Positions 48,722 to 61,234 of a DNA stretch of 64,000 nucleotides are shown one piece after another. Source of the stretch: Osmanthus fragrans (Eukaryota > Streptophyta > Magnoliopsida > Lamiales > Oleaceae); the NCBI GenBank assembly GCA_019395295.1, contig CM033350.1, positions 15,718,987-15,782,986 on the forward strand, given 5' to 3'. Below the pieces are notes generated by a model. It was not told the origin of the DNA. It ran no database searches and saw only the letters and a program-made list of their open reading frames with translations. Numbering within the stretch: position 1 is the first letter of the stretch; each line of letters opens with the position of its first letter. The translations under genes and the position numbers were made by a program.

Positions 48722-51250
48722 CAAGTCAACATGACGACAAATTGGATGTTTCCGCTGTATCTTGACAACACCAGTCAATCATGTTTCTCTGTAAGTTTGA
48801 AGGATGAAGCTTGGCTGTGGCATTTTCGCTATGGACATCTAAATTTTGGTGGTCTGAAAACACTACAGCAGAGAAAAATGGTGACGGGTCTTCCAGAAAT
48901 TCAAAGTCCCTCTTAAGTCTTGAAGAGTGTGTTGTTGGCAAACAACATCGAGATCATTTTCCGAAAGGAAAATCATGGAGAGTAAAAAAGGTGCTGGAGC
49001 TGGTTCACTCCGATATATGCGGGCCCATTAATCCGACATCAAATGGTGGTAAACGTTATTTTATAACGTTCATTGATGATTATAGTCGAAGAACTTGGAT
49101 TTATTTTTTGCAGGAGAAGTCTGAGGCATTTTTAGCCTTCAAAAACTTCAAGTTGTTGGTTGAAAAAGAGGCAGGCATGCCTATAAAGATTTTTCGCAGC
49201 AATCATGGTGGAGAATATAACTCACAAGAATTTGTAAGTTTTTGTGAGGGACAAGGGATTCGGAAGCAACTTACAACAGCCTATACGCCACAACAGAATG
49301 GTGTTTTGGAGAGAAAGAGTCTCACAATCTTAAACATGGTGCGAACTATTTGGGCAAGAAGTAGGATTCCAAGAAGTTTTTGGCCCGAAGCCATCAACTG
49401 GAGCATTCATGTACTGAATAGAAGTCCTACACTTGCTGTCCAGAATGTGACGCCTGAAGAAGCCTAGAATGGACGAAGACCAAGTGTCGATCACTTCAGA
49501 ATCTTTGGTTGTATTGCATATGCCCACATTCCAGATCAAAAAAGAAGAAAGCTTGATGACAAAGGAGAAAATGCATTTTTCCTGGTATTTGTGATCAGTC
49601 AAAAGCGTACAAATTGTACAATCCTATCACCAAGAAAATTGTCATTAGTCGTGATGTGATTTTTGATGAAGAGCAGTTCTGGATTTGGGATGAAAACAAT
49701 GCTGAACAACAAATACAAGCTGATTTTGATGGAGAAAATGGAGAAGAAATGCAGCAGCCTTTAGAGAATTCACAACCTGCAGAAAATGAGCAACAATCAG
49801 TAGTCAATCAACGTATTTCAGCCCCTGAAATAGAAGATGGACAACAATCTCGACGAGTTAGAAGAAGGCCAGCATGGATGACTGATTATGAGGTAATAGG
49901 GATTGACCAAACTGAAGAATCCCTTACTTATTTTGCTCTATTTTCAAACTGTGACCCAATAGCTTTCGAAGATGCCGTTAAGGAATCAAAGTGGCGAAAG
50001 GCGATGGATGCTGAAATCACAGCTATTAAAAAAATGATACTTGGGAGCTTATGGAGCTTCCAAAAGGGCAAAAGACTATTGGTGTAAAGTGGGTGTACAA
50101 GACGAAGTTGAAGAAGAATGGTGAAGTTGACAAGTTCAAGGTGCGTTTGGTAGCAAAAGGTTATAAACAAGAATTTGGCATCGATTATAAAGAAGTTTTT
50201 GCTCCAGTGGCAAGGCATGACACAATTAGATTGGTGATTACCTTGGCTGCGCAAAATTCATGGCCTATCTTCCAGTTGGACGTGAAATCGGCATTCTTAC
50301 ATGGAGATTTGGAAGAAGAGGTATTTATTGATCAACCTCCCGGCTATATTAACATTGGAAGTGAGCATAAAGTGTATAAATTAAAGAAAACTCTTTATGG
50401 ACTAAAACAAGCTCCACGAGCCTGGTATAGTCGTATTGAAACTTATTTTTTGAAGGAAGGTTTTCATAAATGTCCATATGAGCATACACTTTTTATTAAA
50501 ATTGGAGATGGAGGAAAATGCTCATTGTTTGCTTATATGTGGATGATCTGATTTATACTGGAAATCATAGTGCCATGTTTGAAATATTTAAGCACTCTAT
50601 GATGCTTGAATTTGATATGTCTGACCTTGGAATGATGCACTATTTTCTTGGCATAGAAGTGGTACAAACTATTGCTGGTATTTTTATTTCTCAAAAGAAA
50701 TATGTGCAAGAAATTTTAGACAGGTTTCAGATGAAGAATTGCAATTCTGTTAGCACACCAACTGAGTTTGGTTTGAAGCTGATGAAAGATGTTGAAGGAA
50801 GAAAGGTGGACAGTACTCTAGACAAGCAAATTGTGGGAAACTTGATGTATTTGACTACAACAAGGCCTGATATAATGCATGTTGTAAGTCTTATTAGCAG
50901 GTATATGGAATGTCCAAGGGAGATACATCTTCTTGCTACAAAGAGAATTTTTCGGTACTTGCAAGGTACAACTGATTTTGGGCTATTCTACCAAAAGGGT
51001 GAAAAGGCAGATTTAGTCGGCTTTACTGACGGTGACTATGCTGGAGATGTAGATGATAGAAGAAGCACGTCTGGATATGTTTTTATGATGGGTTCTGGAG
51101 CTATTTCGTGGTCTTCAAAGAAGTAATCAATTGTTACGTTATCAACAACTGAAGCAGAGTTTGTTGCTGCAACAACTTGTGCTTGTCAAGCTATTTGTTT
51201 GAGGAAAATTCTTGAAGAGCTTCATTTCAAGCAGCAAGGAGCTACCACAA
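48722..51250 (+). pseudogene. Ty1/copia pol: pre-integrase, integrase, RT, RNase H
   Basis: In order: pre-integrase (WMFPLYLDNTSQSCFSV, WLWHFRYGHLNFGGL), integrase (ECVVGKQHRDHFPKG; HSDICGPI; FIDDYSRRTWIYFL; NGVLERKS), RT (GVKWVYKTKLKKNGEVDKFK, FQLDVKSAFLHGDLEEEVF, YGLKQAPRAWY, CLYVDDLIYTG) and RNase H (DADYAGD-like DGDYAGDVDDRRSTSGY; STTEAEFVAA). Stops occur at 48914, 49465 and 51124, and frame changes at about 48915, 49595, 50045 and 50520. The second integrase Asp is Asn (FRSNHGGEY) and a zinc-finger Cys is lost, so it is inactive. Neither LTR is adjacent; it starts abruptly and breaks off at about 51250 into inverted sequence of the same family. Confidence 0.92.
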
Positions 51251-51825
51251 ATAGAAAATAACATGAAATAAGGAAAAAAAAACATCCACTAAGTCCTAGA
51301 AAATGGCAACGTTCAGAAACCAACCTCCTACTGACTTGGTAAACAGAAAGCATGTTCTGCACCACTAAAGAAATAAATTAAATACTAAATAGAAAACTCC
51401 TATATTCTAGGACACTGAACAACAGACTTAATAACTTAAATAAAATAAATATAACATAGTCAAATGAGACCGCATGACTCAACATTCCCTCCCTTAAACT
51501 GAAATTTTGCCAACATTCAGTTTAATACAACTTGTCAACGCCAAGTAGTTTTCTCAGCTTCTAAAATGTAGCCAACTTGAGGGACTTGGTAAAAATATCA
51601 GCAACCTGATCTTCACTTTTGCAATGGATGAGATCAATGACTCCTTCCTTTGTAAGATCCCTTAAGAAGTGAAACTTCACATCTATATACTTGCTTCTTC
51701 CATGTAGAACATGATTTTTGGAGAGCTTTATTACTTAACTGTTATCACAATAAATTGTGGTAGCTCCTTGCTACTTGAAATAAAGCTCTTCAAGAATTTT
51801 CCTCAACCAAATAGCTTGACAAGCA
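51250..51825 (-). pseudogene. inverted copia segment: RNase H end, polypurine tract and LTR start
   Basis: On the minus strand (51825 down) it reads CQAIWLRKILEELYFK, TTIYCDNS, SKNHVLHGRSKYIDVKFHFL, KSEDQVADIFTKSLK and KLRKLLGVDKLY then TAA, the C-terminal RNase H of copia with three added stops. A polypurine tract TTTAAGGGAGGGAA (51499-51486) and an LTR start TGTTGAGTCATGCGG (51485 down) follow. The LTR is cut at about 51250, where it joins the plus-strand pol. Confidence 0.85.
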
Positions 51826-51922
51826 GAGTTCGTCGCTACAACAACTTGTGCTTGTCAAGCTATTTGGTTGAGAAAAATTCTTGAAGAGCTTCATTTCAAG
51901 CAACAAGGAGCTACCACAATTT
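51752..51922. repeat. near-perfect 74-bp inverted repeat with 23-bp spacer
   Basis: Arm 51752-51825 and arm 51849-51922 are reverse complements with about four mismatches. Both arms are the same copia RNase H stretch, also present a third time at about 51177-51250. It marks the switch from minus- to plus-strand copia sequence. Confidence 0.9.
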
Positions 51923-52740
51923 CTGGTGAACTTCTTCCTTCACATGACAAGCCATCAAGAGAGAAACTTCTTCTTTCTCCACAAAATTTGATTTCACACG
52001 GTCACACCACTATTTCTGTTGAGATTAGTTCTACAATCAGACTTGTAACTTTCCATTTGAAATTAGTAGCATGCTCTTCATCTTTTGGATTGGCTTATGC
52101 CTTTAATGCTTGTTCTTCTTTATCTTGCTGAACAATTTTTTTTCTCATGAACCAGTAAAGAACTCTGCAACTCATCAATTGAAAGTGCATCAACTTCTTT
52201 CGTTTCTTCAATAGAACAAACAATAAAATTGAATTTCGGTGTCATCGATCGAAGAATCTTCTCAACGATGGTGACATCTTCCATCTTCTTGCCATGTATC
52301 CGCATCTTGTTGGCAATTGCCATTGTTCTTGACAAGTAATCTGAAATCGATTCTCCTGACTTCATGCGCAAGTTTTCAAATTCGGTATGAAGTCCTTGAA
52401 GCTGCACACGCTTTGCCCTCGCGTTCCCTTGATGCTTCTTCTTCATGGAGTCCCAAATCTGCTTGGAGGTGTCTTTGCTAAGAATTGTCTCCAAGGTTGC
52501 TCGATCAATGGCTTGGAAAAGGTAGTTTTTTGCCTTCAAGTCCTTGAGTTTCAATGTCTCCAAATTAGATCTCTCCGCATCCGACAACACAACTCCTTCG
52601 GCTGGTTCGGCTATTCCAGATTCAACAACTTGCCAAAATTCCTTTGACCTTAAGAAGTTCTCCATCAACATGCTCCAATGATCATAATGACCATCAAATT
52701 GAGGAATGGCTGGTTGCACAAATGTTGCCTCAGATGTCAT
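51923..52740 (-). pseudogene. copia gag, opposite strand to pol
   Basis: A 206-codon open frame (52740-52120) encodes a copia gag: FVQPAIPQFDGHYDHWSMLM (N-terminal DUF4219-like), LKDLKAKNYLFQAID, KQIWDSMKKKHQGNARAKRV, ENLRMKSGESISDYLSR, VEKILRSMTPKFNFIVC and IDELQSSLLVHEKK (UBN2-type gag). Past the stop, QDKEEQALKA in another frame shows gag continuing to about 51923. It is well preserved compared with the pol beside it. No PBS or LTR is found upstream at 52741-52900. Confidence 0.9.
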
Positions 52741-52949
52741 CCTTCCATTTTACTCTTCTCATAGTATGTCTTAGCAAAAACCATTTCCAATCAAATACTG
52801 TATTCACGAAACTAGTTGTCTGTCAAAACTCTCCATGCTTGCAAACGATAATTTCACTTTTACTAACTGAAGTGCCACTGGCAATAAGGGGGTCACTCAC
52901 TGTAACTCCAGAAAATATTATGGTGAAAAATAATAGCAAGCTTACAGAG

Positions 52950-53017
52950 TTACAGCTTCTCCCCTCTCCTGCCACCCATTCTTTGAGTACTACCAGTAGG
53001 AATCGGGGTCACATCCT
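52950..53017 (-). pseudogene. possible terminal exon of an unidentified gene
   Basis: On the minus strand a good acceptor TTATTTTCCAG is followed by an open stretch reading DVTPIPTGSTQRMGG with a basic end, then TAA. The following 200 bp looks like a 3' UTR, interrupted by the copia gag at 52740. I do not recognise the protein and find no upstream exon. Confidence 0.25.
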
Positions 53018-53120
53018 CTGGAAAATAACACAATAAAGTATATATTAGCATAAACAAGCATTGATCAAGACGCGTACAAATTACAAAGTGCATGTCTAAA
53101 AAAAAAATTAAAATTACATA

Positions 53121-53156
<36 letters not shown>

Positions 53157-53405
53157 TTGCATGGAAAAAGTATGCTAAAAATTGTTAATAACAAATATAA
53201 AAAGGAGGTAGCCCAGCTGTCAACATTAATTTCCAGACAGACAATTAATGCTTACTGGTATTTTTATTGGGTGAGAGCATCTTTGGTGTAAAATAAAAAT
53301 TTAGATTTTCAAAATAACCAAAAACTTCTTCAAAGTAGAGATTCAAAGGAGATGCAAATTGCATTTTTCGACATAAAATGTAACAAGAGGCAAAGAGTAA
53401 ATTTA

Positions 53406-53595
53406 GAGTGTGTTTGATGTTGATTTTAATGAGAATAGAATTTTTGGAATAGTGATTGATGGAAAAATGTGTGGTGGAAAAATTATGAAAAGTTTTAGAT
53501 TTATGTGTAATATTATTTTATTTGAAAAATGTGTGGTTAAAATGAAGAAAGAGAAAACAAATGAGAATGAGATTGAATAAGAGCTAAACCGGGCC
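53406..53595. mobile_element. Tourist-like MITE
   Basis: 190 bp, with ends GAGTGTGTTTGATG and the complement of TAAACCGGGCC, flanked by TTA (53403-53405, 53596-53598). Same terminus type as the MITEs at 5810 and 25133. Confidence 0.65.
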
Positions 53596-54428
53596 TTAGA
53601 TATTTCATTGAAGCAGAATTTGAATTTAGATCCACTTAAATGTAAATGAAGATACAAAAATGGTTTAGAAAATAATAATTTACACCTAATTTTACACCAT
53701 TATTGCATTGGAGCTGTTTATACAGCAGAATTCAAGCACACTAAATTACGGCCATACATTCTGTTCCAAGAAGTGTAATTGTCGGTAAAACCCTAATTAG
53801 AGAACAATTATCATTTTCTAACTATCAGAATTTTAAACCCATTACACATATAAATATCACTGAAATGTAACTTCAGGCAGTAAAAATCCAGACAAGGCTT
53901 CTAAAACAGCAAAAATGAATATCTTGCTTTTATTAAGACTTAGAGTTCTATCTTAAAATGTCAATTTTATTAAAATGTGCAGTTTAAATCCTTATAAAAT
54001 GGTCTATATTTTCATCTTTAATTGATGTAAGATTTTATCCCTTAACATGTCCCTACAAGATTGTGGCTCATTTGAGCAAACCAATCTTGAAATTCATATG
54101 CTCATTTTTGTGAGATTTTATTCCTTAACATGACTTTGCAAGATGGTGGCTCGTTTGAGTAAACCAATCTTGAAATTTGTATATTCAATTTTTTATTTTT
54201 AATCGAATCGAATCGTTCGTTGGTGTTTAATGAGCTCTAATGTCATATTGAGACTTTGGGTTTCATCTTAAAATGTCAATTTTATTGAGATAAAAAGTCT
54301 AAATCCTTATAAATTGGTCTATATTTTCATCTTTATTCGATATAAGATTTTATCCCTTAACAGTTTTACTCAGTCATGTGCCAAATAAAGGTTATGGATA
54401 AATTTTAAACATCCAATAGATATGTAGC

Positions 54429-54824
54429 ATATGCTCAAGGCAGACTTTCATAAAGCTACAAGCAAGTCTGCCAAGACTTGGTTCTGTTCAATATAATTCA
54501 CAGAGATGGGCACGTAAAGCAGTTCATAAGAATCTTGAAGGATTTCCCAAGAAAATAAAAGAAAAATTTGTTATGAGCTATATTTCAACCCTCATAGCAA
54601 AATGAATGAGATTGGTAATGCAGGTCCAAGTCATTGTTGGTTGATAAGAGTTGCTTTAACATAGTCATATACCTATGCGGCCAATTTCCATTCCTGAATG
54701 AGCTAGGCGCAGAGAGCAGATTGAGCACCAAGGTCCAAGGTCTTGTTACCAGCTGTGGCTTGCAACCTGATATGAAGAGGGTTGATGCCAAGCTCCAACA
54801 AGTTAGAAGAAAGAAAAGGTGACA
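54429..54824 (+). pseudogene. two coding-like fragments of an unidentified protein
   Basis: 54429-54606 is open and reads LPRLGSVQYNSQRWARKAVH then a Lys-rich stretch ending LIAK-stop. After a possible acceptor (AATGCAG) 54624-54824 reads GQFPFLNELGAESRLSTKVQ, LVTSCGLQPDMKRVDAKL and a basic end QVRRKKR-stop. Both have protein-like composition, but the frames do not connect by a normal intron and I cannot name a family. They could be exon relics or chance. Confidence 0.25.
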
Positions 54825-54906
54825 ATGTTAGCTCAGTATTTTACCCTCAAAGGTTATATATGAGTCCATAATGGAACCATTAGTTTATGCAAGTGTAGGA
54901 ACATAT

Positions 54907-55463
54907 TGTTGTAACATATATAAGAATAAAAGTTTTAACCCTTCAAATTAAAATCTTTAATTTTCAATTTTAACATAAAATTAAAACATCATAATACATA
55001 TTGTAACTTGGGTTTTAATGGTGTGATTGTAGGGGTTAAATTTATCCCTATAAAAGGGAGTGCTTTTCATTGAGAAAAACAATATGAGAAACCATAATTT
55101 TAAAAAAATAACTACATCTATATATCATAATATTTTCCTATATTTTGGCAATTCGATAAATGCTTGTTCTTTATCTCCCTATGGTCATATCCATAGAAGG
55201 AGAACTAACTGTGAACCACATGAGTTTTATCTTGAAATCGTGCAGTGCCGAAAGAACTCGCACGAAGGGGAGGCAATACGACTTTAGGGAAGCATGTTTG
55301 GCGTGACTTCTTACGTCTTGCATTGTAACCCTCTTTTTATTGTTGAATTATAATGTTTTTATTGTTATAATATTATTATGTTTAAGGAATTATTGAATTA
55401 TGTTATTTATATTTATTAGTTGATATATTTATCTACACAAAAATCACTCAATTTTTCCCAACA
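54907..55463 (+). repeat. 5' LTR of the CATAT-flanked element
   Basis: Direct repeat of 58849-59319, sharing CATCATAATACATATTGTAA and TATATTTTGGCAATTCGATA. TATAAAA at 55049 is the probable promoter core. Confidence 0.85.
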
Positions 55464-58400
55464 ATCTAAAGTCGTGTGGGTGCAATTTGAGTATAGAAGT
55501 TAGTGTATAAATTTCAAAGTGCATGAATTGTCCGACTGTTGAATTTAACAACAGTTTTTCAATCTCACTCCAACTGTGCAAGTTAACACCTGCTAGAAGC
55601 CCATTAAAGATATATACTTAGTATTGTTGTGGTATTTCTGGAGTAATATGTCCTAACGAGGATTTCTGCAAACCTGTGGTGTTCTTGGCTATTTGTTGGT
55701 ATCTTGTGCCCAAATACAAGTTGGTATCTTTCCTTCCTTTTGAATTATAGTATTAATTTCGTGAGATTAACATAAGACTTGAGGATTCTATGCTATATCT
55801 GTTGTAATGAATACACATTCTAAAATTGTTGAGTAGTGCTGAGCTTTAAACTTTATCTGAAATTGAGATTAAATGTCTGAAACAACTTAAACTATGATAT
55901 ATTGAATTCTGTCCAAGTTTATCTTATTATAAATTGAATAATTTGGTGAAATGAGGATAATAATCAGGGCCTCTATATTTTTGGCAATTTGCATAAATCT
56001 CAATTTTAAGTGGTCCCGAATTAATAAGAAATGAGCAAGTAGTTAGACTGAATTTATTGTAGTTTATGAGCATACTGTTTAGTGAACTCCATGCCATAAA
56101 TTTTGCTTAACAACAACTAGAATTGATGAAGATATTGTTGTAACATGTATATTAATAAGTTTTAAAATTCAAAATTAATACATTGTTAATTTCAGGTTTA
56201 TTTTCATTTCAAATTTAATATAAAATTAAAATATCATTATATTAAATGTAACTTCTTTTCAATGAATTAATTTTCATTATAGTGGGGGTTGAACTTTTAC
56301 ACTATAAAAGATACATGATATATAGATAACCATTGTGGAATGTAATTTCAATGAATTGGTTATTAGCCTAGCCTAATCAATAATAATATGGCAATCTATG
56401 AAATGATTTTAAACGAGACTTAGAGGTGGTGAAACTAATTTCATTCAAGGAGTATGTCTGGAGCTTTCAAGTATTTGTCCCTTGTTCATTAGCGGGTAAG
56501 CAACTGTACTAAAATAAATAAATTATATTGGACAGTGATTAATTATAAATTTTAATTCAACAAGAAAAAAGTAGCGAATACTATGTAGCTTTCACTAGCT
56601 AACTGGCACAAGAGAATGGCATAACAATCACTAGCCACAAGAGGTTTGTGCTAGAAAATGCATTTTAGTGTCTCATATTCAAAAGTATATTCTAAGCGTG
56701 CCCAAAGATATATAAGCAGATTTATAAACCCAAAATTAATATATTTGGTTGATGTTAAATCATTAAAAATAAATTTGTCCAAAATGATTGATTTGACATT
56801 AAATAGCTGCTATTATTTGTTATTTCAAGAACTATGTTTCAATGATTAAATATTTGTGTACAAACTTCTGAATGTTTGTTTTGATTAGTTTGAGATGTTA
56901 AGCAAATGCAAGGTTTCAAAGATTTTGCCCCTTAATATTTACTTATACAAGCTGGCATAAATGTTTTCACATAAAGACTGTCTTTATTTACCATACAAGT
57001 TGTTGCTTACTTGATGACCACTAAAGGCAAATTTATTTTCCAAACTAGGATGCTTGAAATTGAAGGTAAGATTATGGGATTTTAATGTAGTCATTAATAT
57101 ATGTGCATATACATGAGTTTTGCAATTATTTTTCAATGACTAGATAAATAATGATAGAACGGAGAAGTTTTATATTTTAAATATTATATAAAAACTGTAA
57201 CCAACTCTTAAATTATTGCGGTTATAAAATTGTACACACTTTAAGTTGGAGATATTTAGATATCGTCTCCATTGATCTTTATTTAGATAGAATTCACATA
57301 TAACTATCATCATACTTAATTTCAATGTGGAAAAAAAAGTGAATAAAAATTTAAATGCTCTATTATTGTGGGAATATATTGGCTTACATTATTTTATTTT
57401 GGTAAATGATCGTCTAATTATCTATGGAACTTACATGTCCTGATATATTATAGAATATTAAATAAAGGAAAGTTACATTTTAAAATTTTAAATGCATTGT
57501 CATAACTTTTTAAAGACTTGTGATTTTAAATAGCAAGTTAATTCTATCAAAAATGAATATGATGAAGTTGAATTTCACTCACGTCTCTTTGAAAGTCTTC
57601 TCGGTTATAGGGCAAAATGTGATAAATAAAAAGAACGGGTACTTATAAGTCCCTGTTTTCTTTACACATTCTTTACAACCAATTTCAGCACCTTGCATAT
57701 TTGAGAATTTAATTGTCTAAGGCTATAACTGCAACGAGAGAATAGAGATTTGCTTCTTCTTGCAGTCTGTTTCACTCATTTCTTTCACATTCAACAAAAC
57801 AATATGATTTCTTGATCTTGAATTTGTGATCTAGTTTACAAAGCTGATTATTATTTAGCGTTATGACTAATATTTTGCAAATGTATTTAAAGAAGAATTT
57901 GTTATATTGGATGATGGAAATCATGAAAGTATGAGGTTGATAAACATGTGCATCAATTATCTCCTCACAATGTTTAATCCTGTCAAAAGAGATAAATTGT
58001 AAGATCATATACTTACTCAATTCAGGTTGGATATCCTTGAAATGTGGGGGTATTAAACTATTTAATAGATTTTTCTTTTCTTTGGTCAATGCTCAAGGTG
58101 AAGTTGGATGAATATTGAAATGTCATACTTTTATTTAAATCTATCTAAGTTATTCTTATTTATTGTGATACTAATATTTTGTGAAAGTTCTTAGAAGACT
58201 TTACAGATATACAAGGGAAGAATAAAACTTTCCAATTTAAGGGTACCAAATTATTTGTCCAAGAGGGACATGAAATAACGTATAGTCCATGATGGACATA
58301 CATAAATCATCGACGACGATGGACTTAAATCCATGAGGGAGTCACCTTGGGAAGTAACACAACCTTTATGATTGGAGATCCCATAAAGAAGATTCAATAT

Positions 58401-58774
58401 GATAGAAACAGCATATACTACGTGACTTGTATATCACTATTTTATTTGTGTTCATCCCTATGATGATATAGTGCTAATAATAATGTGATGTTAGGGATGC
58501 TTTATCCCTGAATGAGTACCGATGCGATAATTCTCGTGGATCACACACTCTTGGAGGACTCACATATGTAAGAGTTGTCATGAGGTCGTGACTATGAGAT
58601 TAGACTATTCCCTAGAGACTCTTACTAAAATCAAAATTAGAGCACATGGCCATTAAGAGCACTATCCACTATAAACTAGAGTCTAAATCTATACTGTGTA
58701 GAACAATTGAAGTTTGGTCAATGGGCATAATTCTAGGCTTAGTCCATTCTGGCTTCCTCAAATGAAAATTGTTA

Positions 58775-58833
<59 letters not shown>

Positions 58834-58848
58834 AAACTTGTGGGGGAT

Positions 58849-59319
58849 TGTTGAAAATTTAAGAACAAAAATTTTAACATTTCAAATTAAAACCTTTAAT
58901 TTTCAATTTTAACATAAAATTAAAACATCATAATACATATTGTAACTTTCATTTTAATGGTGTGATTGTGGGGGGTATATATATATATATATTCCTATAT
59001 TTTGGCAATTCGATAAAGGCTTGCTCTATATCTCTCTATGATCGTACTCATAGAAGGAGAATCGACTGTAAACAACATGGATTTTATTTTGGAGCCCATG
59101 TAGCATCGAAAGAATCTGAACGAAGATGAGACAACACGACTTTAGGACAGTATATTTGACATGACCCCTAAGCCGTGTATTCTAACTCTCTTTTTATTGT
59201 TGAATTGTAATGTTTATATTGTTATAATATTGTTATGTTTATGCAATTATTGAATTATGTTATTTATATTTATTAGTTGATAGATTTAACTACACACAAA
59301 TCACCCAAATTTCCCAACA
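58849..59319 (+). repeat. 3' LTR of the CATAT-flanked element, promoter deleted
   Basis: It lacks the TATAAAA segment and the following 60 bp or so present in the 5' LTR. A (TA)n tract sits at the junction (about 58977-58990). Confidence 0.85.
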
Positions 59320-59691
59320 CATATAACACCACCCAGTTGGTCACATAAGTTCTCTTCTCACTCTTTTCCTCCTTCATTTGTATACAACGAATTGTGCAAT
59401 TTCTACAGTTCATAACTAAATGATAACATATGGTTTTCCTTCTGACAAATGCATTCCCTTCAGTTTTGAAAGGAAACAGTGACTCTTCCCACTAATAAAT
59501 TGAAGATTTATGTATTCTAATAATGTTGTGGCAGCAATAACATTAGTATCGTGTACAAGGTTTACAAATTCACAAATATATAAGAATACATACTGTAGAA
59601 TATATTCCCTACAGAATAAGAAGATTAAACATGCTCATGTATTGCATATGTGAAACCATATAACGTGACAGTTGATCGTATTTAAATCGTA

Positions 59692-61231
59692 TGCCGCAAG
59701 CGCACGGATCGTGGTCAAGTAGTAAGTGGACCTTTTAAAGTCCGGATATCGATCCCTCGAAGAGTGTTGTTTTCAATTACTAGTATATTTGTTTCAAATT
59801 TACGAACAGATACACACAATTAAAAACTTGAATTTAAAGATTATAAACTATGAAAACACTATTTTTAATTTAAAAAGATTTAATAAAACTTTAAAAAGTG
59901 AAAGATTTGATTTGAAAAGATGTTGGAATTTATGATTTCATTTAACCGTTTATTTCATTAATATCAAGCCAATTATGCGCCGATGTAAATTATCAAAATA
60001 TATAGTTAGATCCGATTCTCCAATTTTAGTCGATAACCTCTTTCGAGTGATATCAACCCTATTGATAAAGTTACCCACAAATCTATATGCAGATAAAACT
60101 TAACCAAAGCATTAAATTATTGTGAGAATACTCAGAGGATCACCTAGGGGAGGTATATATTTCTATATCACCCAAAACCACCTAGGGTACTAATTATCTA
60201 GGTCTAGCAATGCAACAATCTTTCAATAATTACATAAACCACCTAACCACATCATATATTTGGCCAAATAAATGAAGCATAATCAACAATAATAATTAAT
60301 ACACTATAATTTTGACAACATAAACATCATTTAAAACATAAAATGATATTAATGAATATTTGGTTAAACTAATACATAAATTACAACATAAACGATTTAG
60401 TTCATCATTCTTACAAACTTAACAAAGAGATTTAATAATACAAATCATTACAACTTAAACAAAAATAATTGAATAACACAAAAAAGGAAAGAAATAACCC
60501 TTTTTGCACTTCTCCAATCTTTCTTCCAAGTTTTCTTCAAGTAAATCTTTTTGTTTTCCCACTTGATTCTACAAAATAAGCTAACAACCAAGAAAAACAA
60601 AATAAAATAAAATAAAAAAGAAAAGGAAGAGAGAGAGACGTGAAAATGGGGAGGGAAAAAGAGAGAGATTTGTGTTGGGAGAGTTTGTGTATTTATAGGT
60701 TAGATATTTATGATATTTAGTATAGTTTAATAATATAATTAGATATTATAGGATATTTAGTATATTATAATATAAATAGGATATTTAGGATATTTTATAA
60801 TATAATATAGATATTATAGGATATTTTATAATATAATATAAATATCCTAAAATATCTACCAATAAAAAAAACTAGAAAATAATACAAGTTGGGCCAAAAT
60901 AAACTTATTGACGAAAATTTAAACCGCCCTATATATTTTTTTTTACTCCATGCGGTCGCATGGCTATAACCCAAAAATTATTTTGCAGTGTAGTCCCTTC
61001 CATATTTGCATGACAGGTCCTTCATCTTTCAGACTTTTGCATTTCAGTCCCCAACTTCACAATTTTGTTCAATTTATGTCTTTTTCCTTCTCTTTTCGCT
61101 CGTTTCACTTCCATTCAGCGTTTTAGCCTACAAAAGTAACAATTACACAATTATAAATAGAAATCTACTCAATTTTATCAATAATAAAGTCCCAAAAAGT
61201 GTTAAATAAGTGTGTAAAAATACACTTATCA
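59692..61231 (-). repeat. Ty3/gypsy (Tat-type) LTR, apparently solo
   Basis: On the minus strand it begins TGATAAGTGTATTTTTACAC at 61231 and ends GACCACGATCCGTGCGCTTG near 59695, the same terminal pattern as the LTRs at 16608 and 22971. A TATAAAT is near 60692 on the minus strand. CCATGCGGTCGCATGG is at 60948-60963. No internal region is attached and no TSD is certain. Confidence 0.65.
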
Positions 61232-61234
61232 ACA

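Larger units (their letters stand above)
52741..54906. other. mostly unassigned region with a MITE and coding-like fragments
   Basis: Apart from the separately listed MITE, exon candidates and the direct repeat at 53937-54055/54247-54363 (ATCTTAAAATGTCAATTTTA...GATTTTATCCCTTAACA), and an (AAT)n array at 53120-53156, nothing is recognised. Confidence 0.5.
54907..59319 (+). mobile_element. non-autonomous LTR retrotransposon with 5-bp TSD
   Basis: Two direct repeats, 54907-55463 (557 bp) and 58849-59319 (471 bp), both start TGTTG and end CCCAACA. The target duplication CATAT flanks the whole at 54902-54906 and 59320-59324. A copia-style polypurine tract TTGTGGGGGAT precedes the 3' LTR. The 3.4-kb interior encodes no gag, protease, integrase, RT or RNase H that I can see, and no tRNA-Met PBS follows the 5' LTR. 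It is therefore a large non-autonomous (LARD-like) derivative. The 5' LTR has TATAAAA (55049-55055); the 3' LTR lacks about 85 bp there, replaced by a TA run. A (CA)n array is at 58776-58825. Confidence 0.85.

Noticed and set aside
57772..58089. 105-aa minus-strand frame inside the CATAT-flanked LTR element
   Set aside because: No recognisable domain, AT-rich composition, and opposite to the element's orientation.
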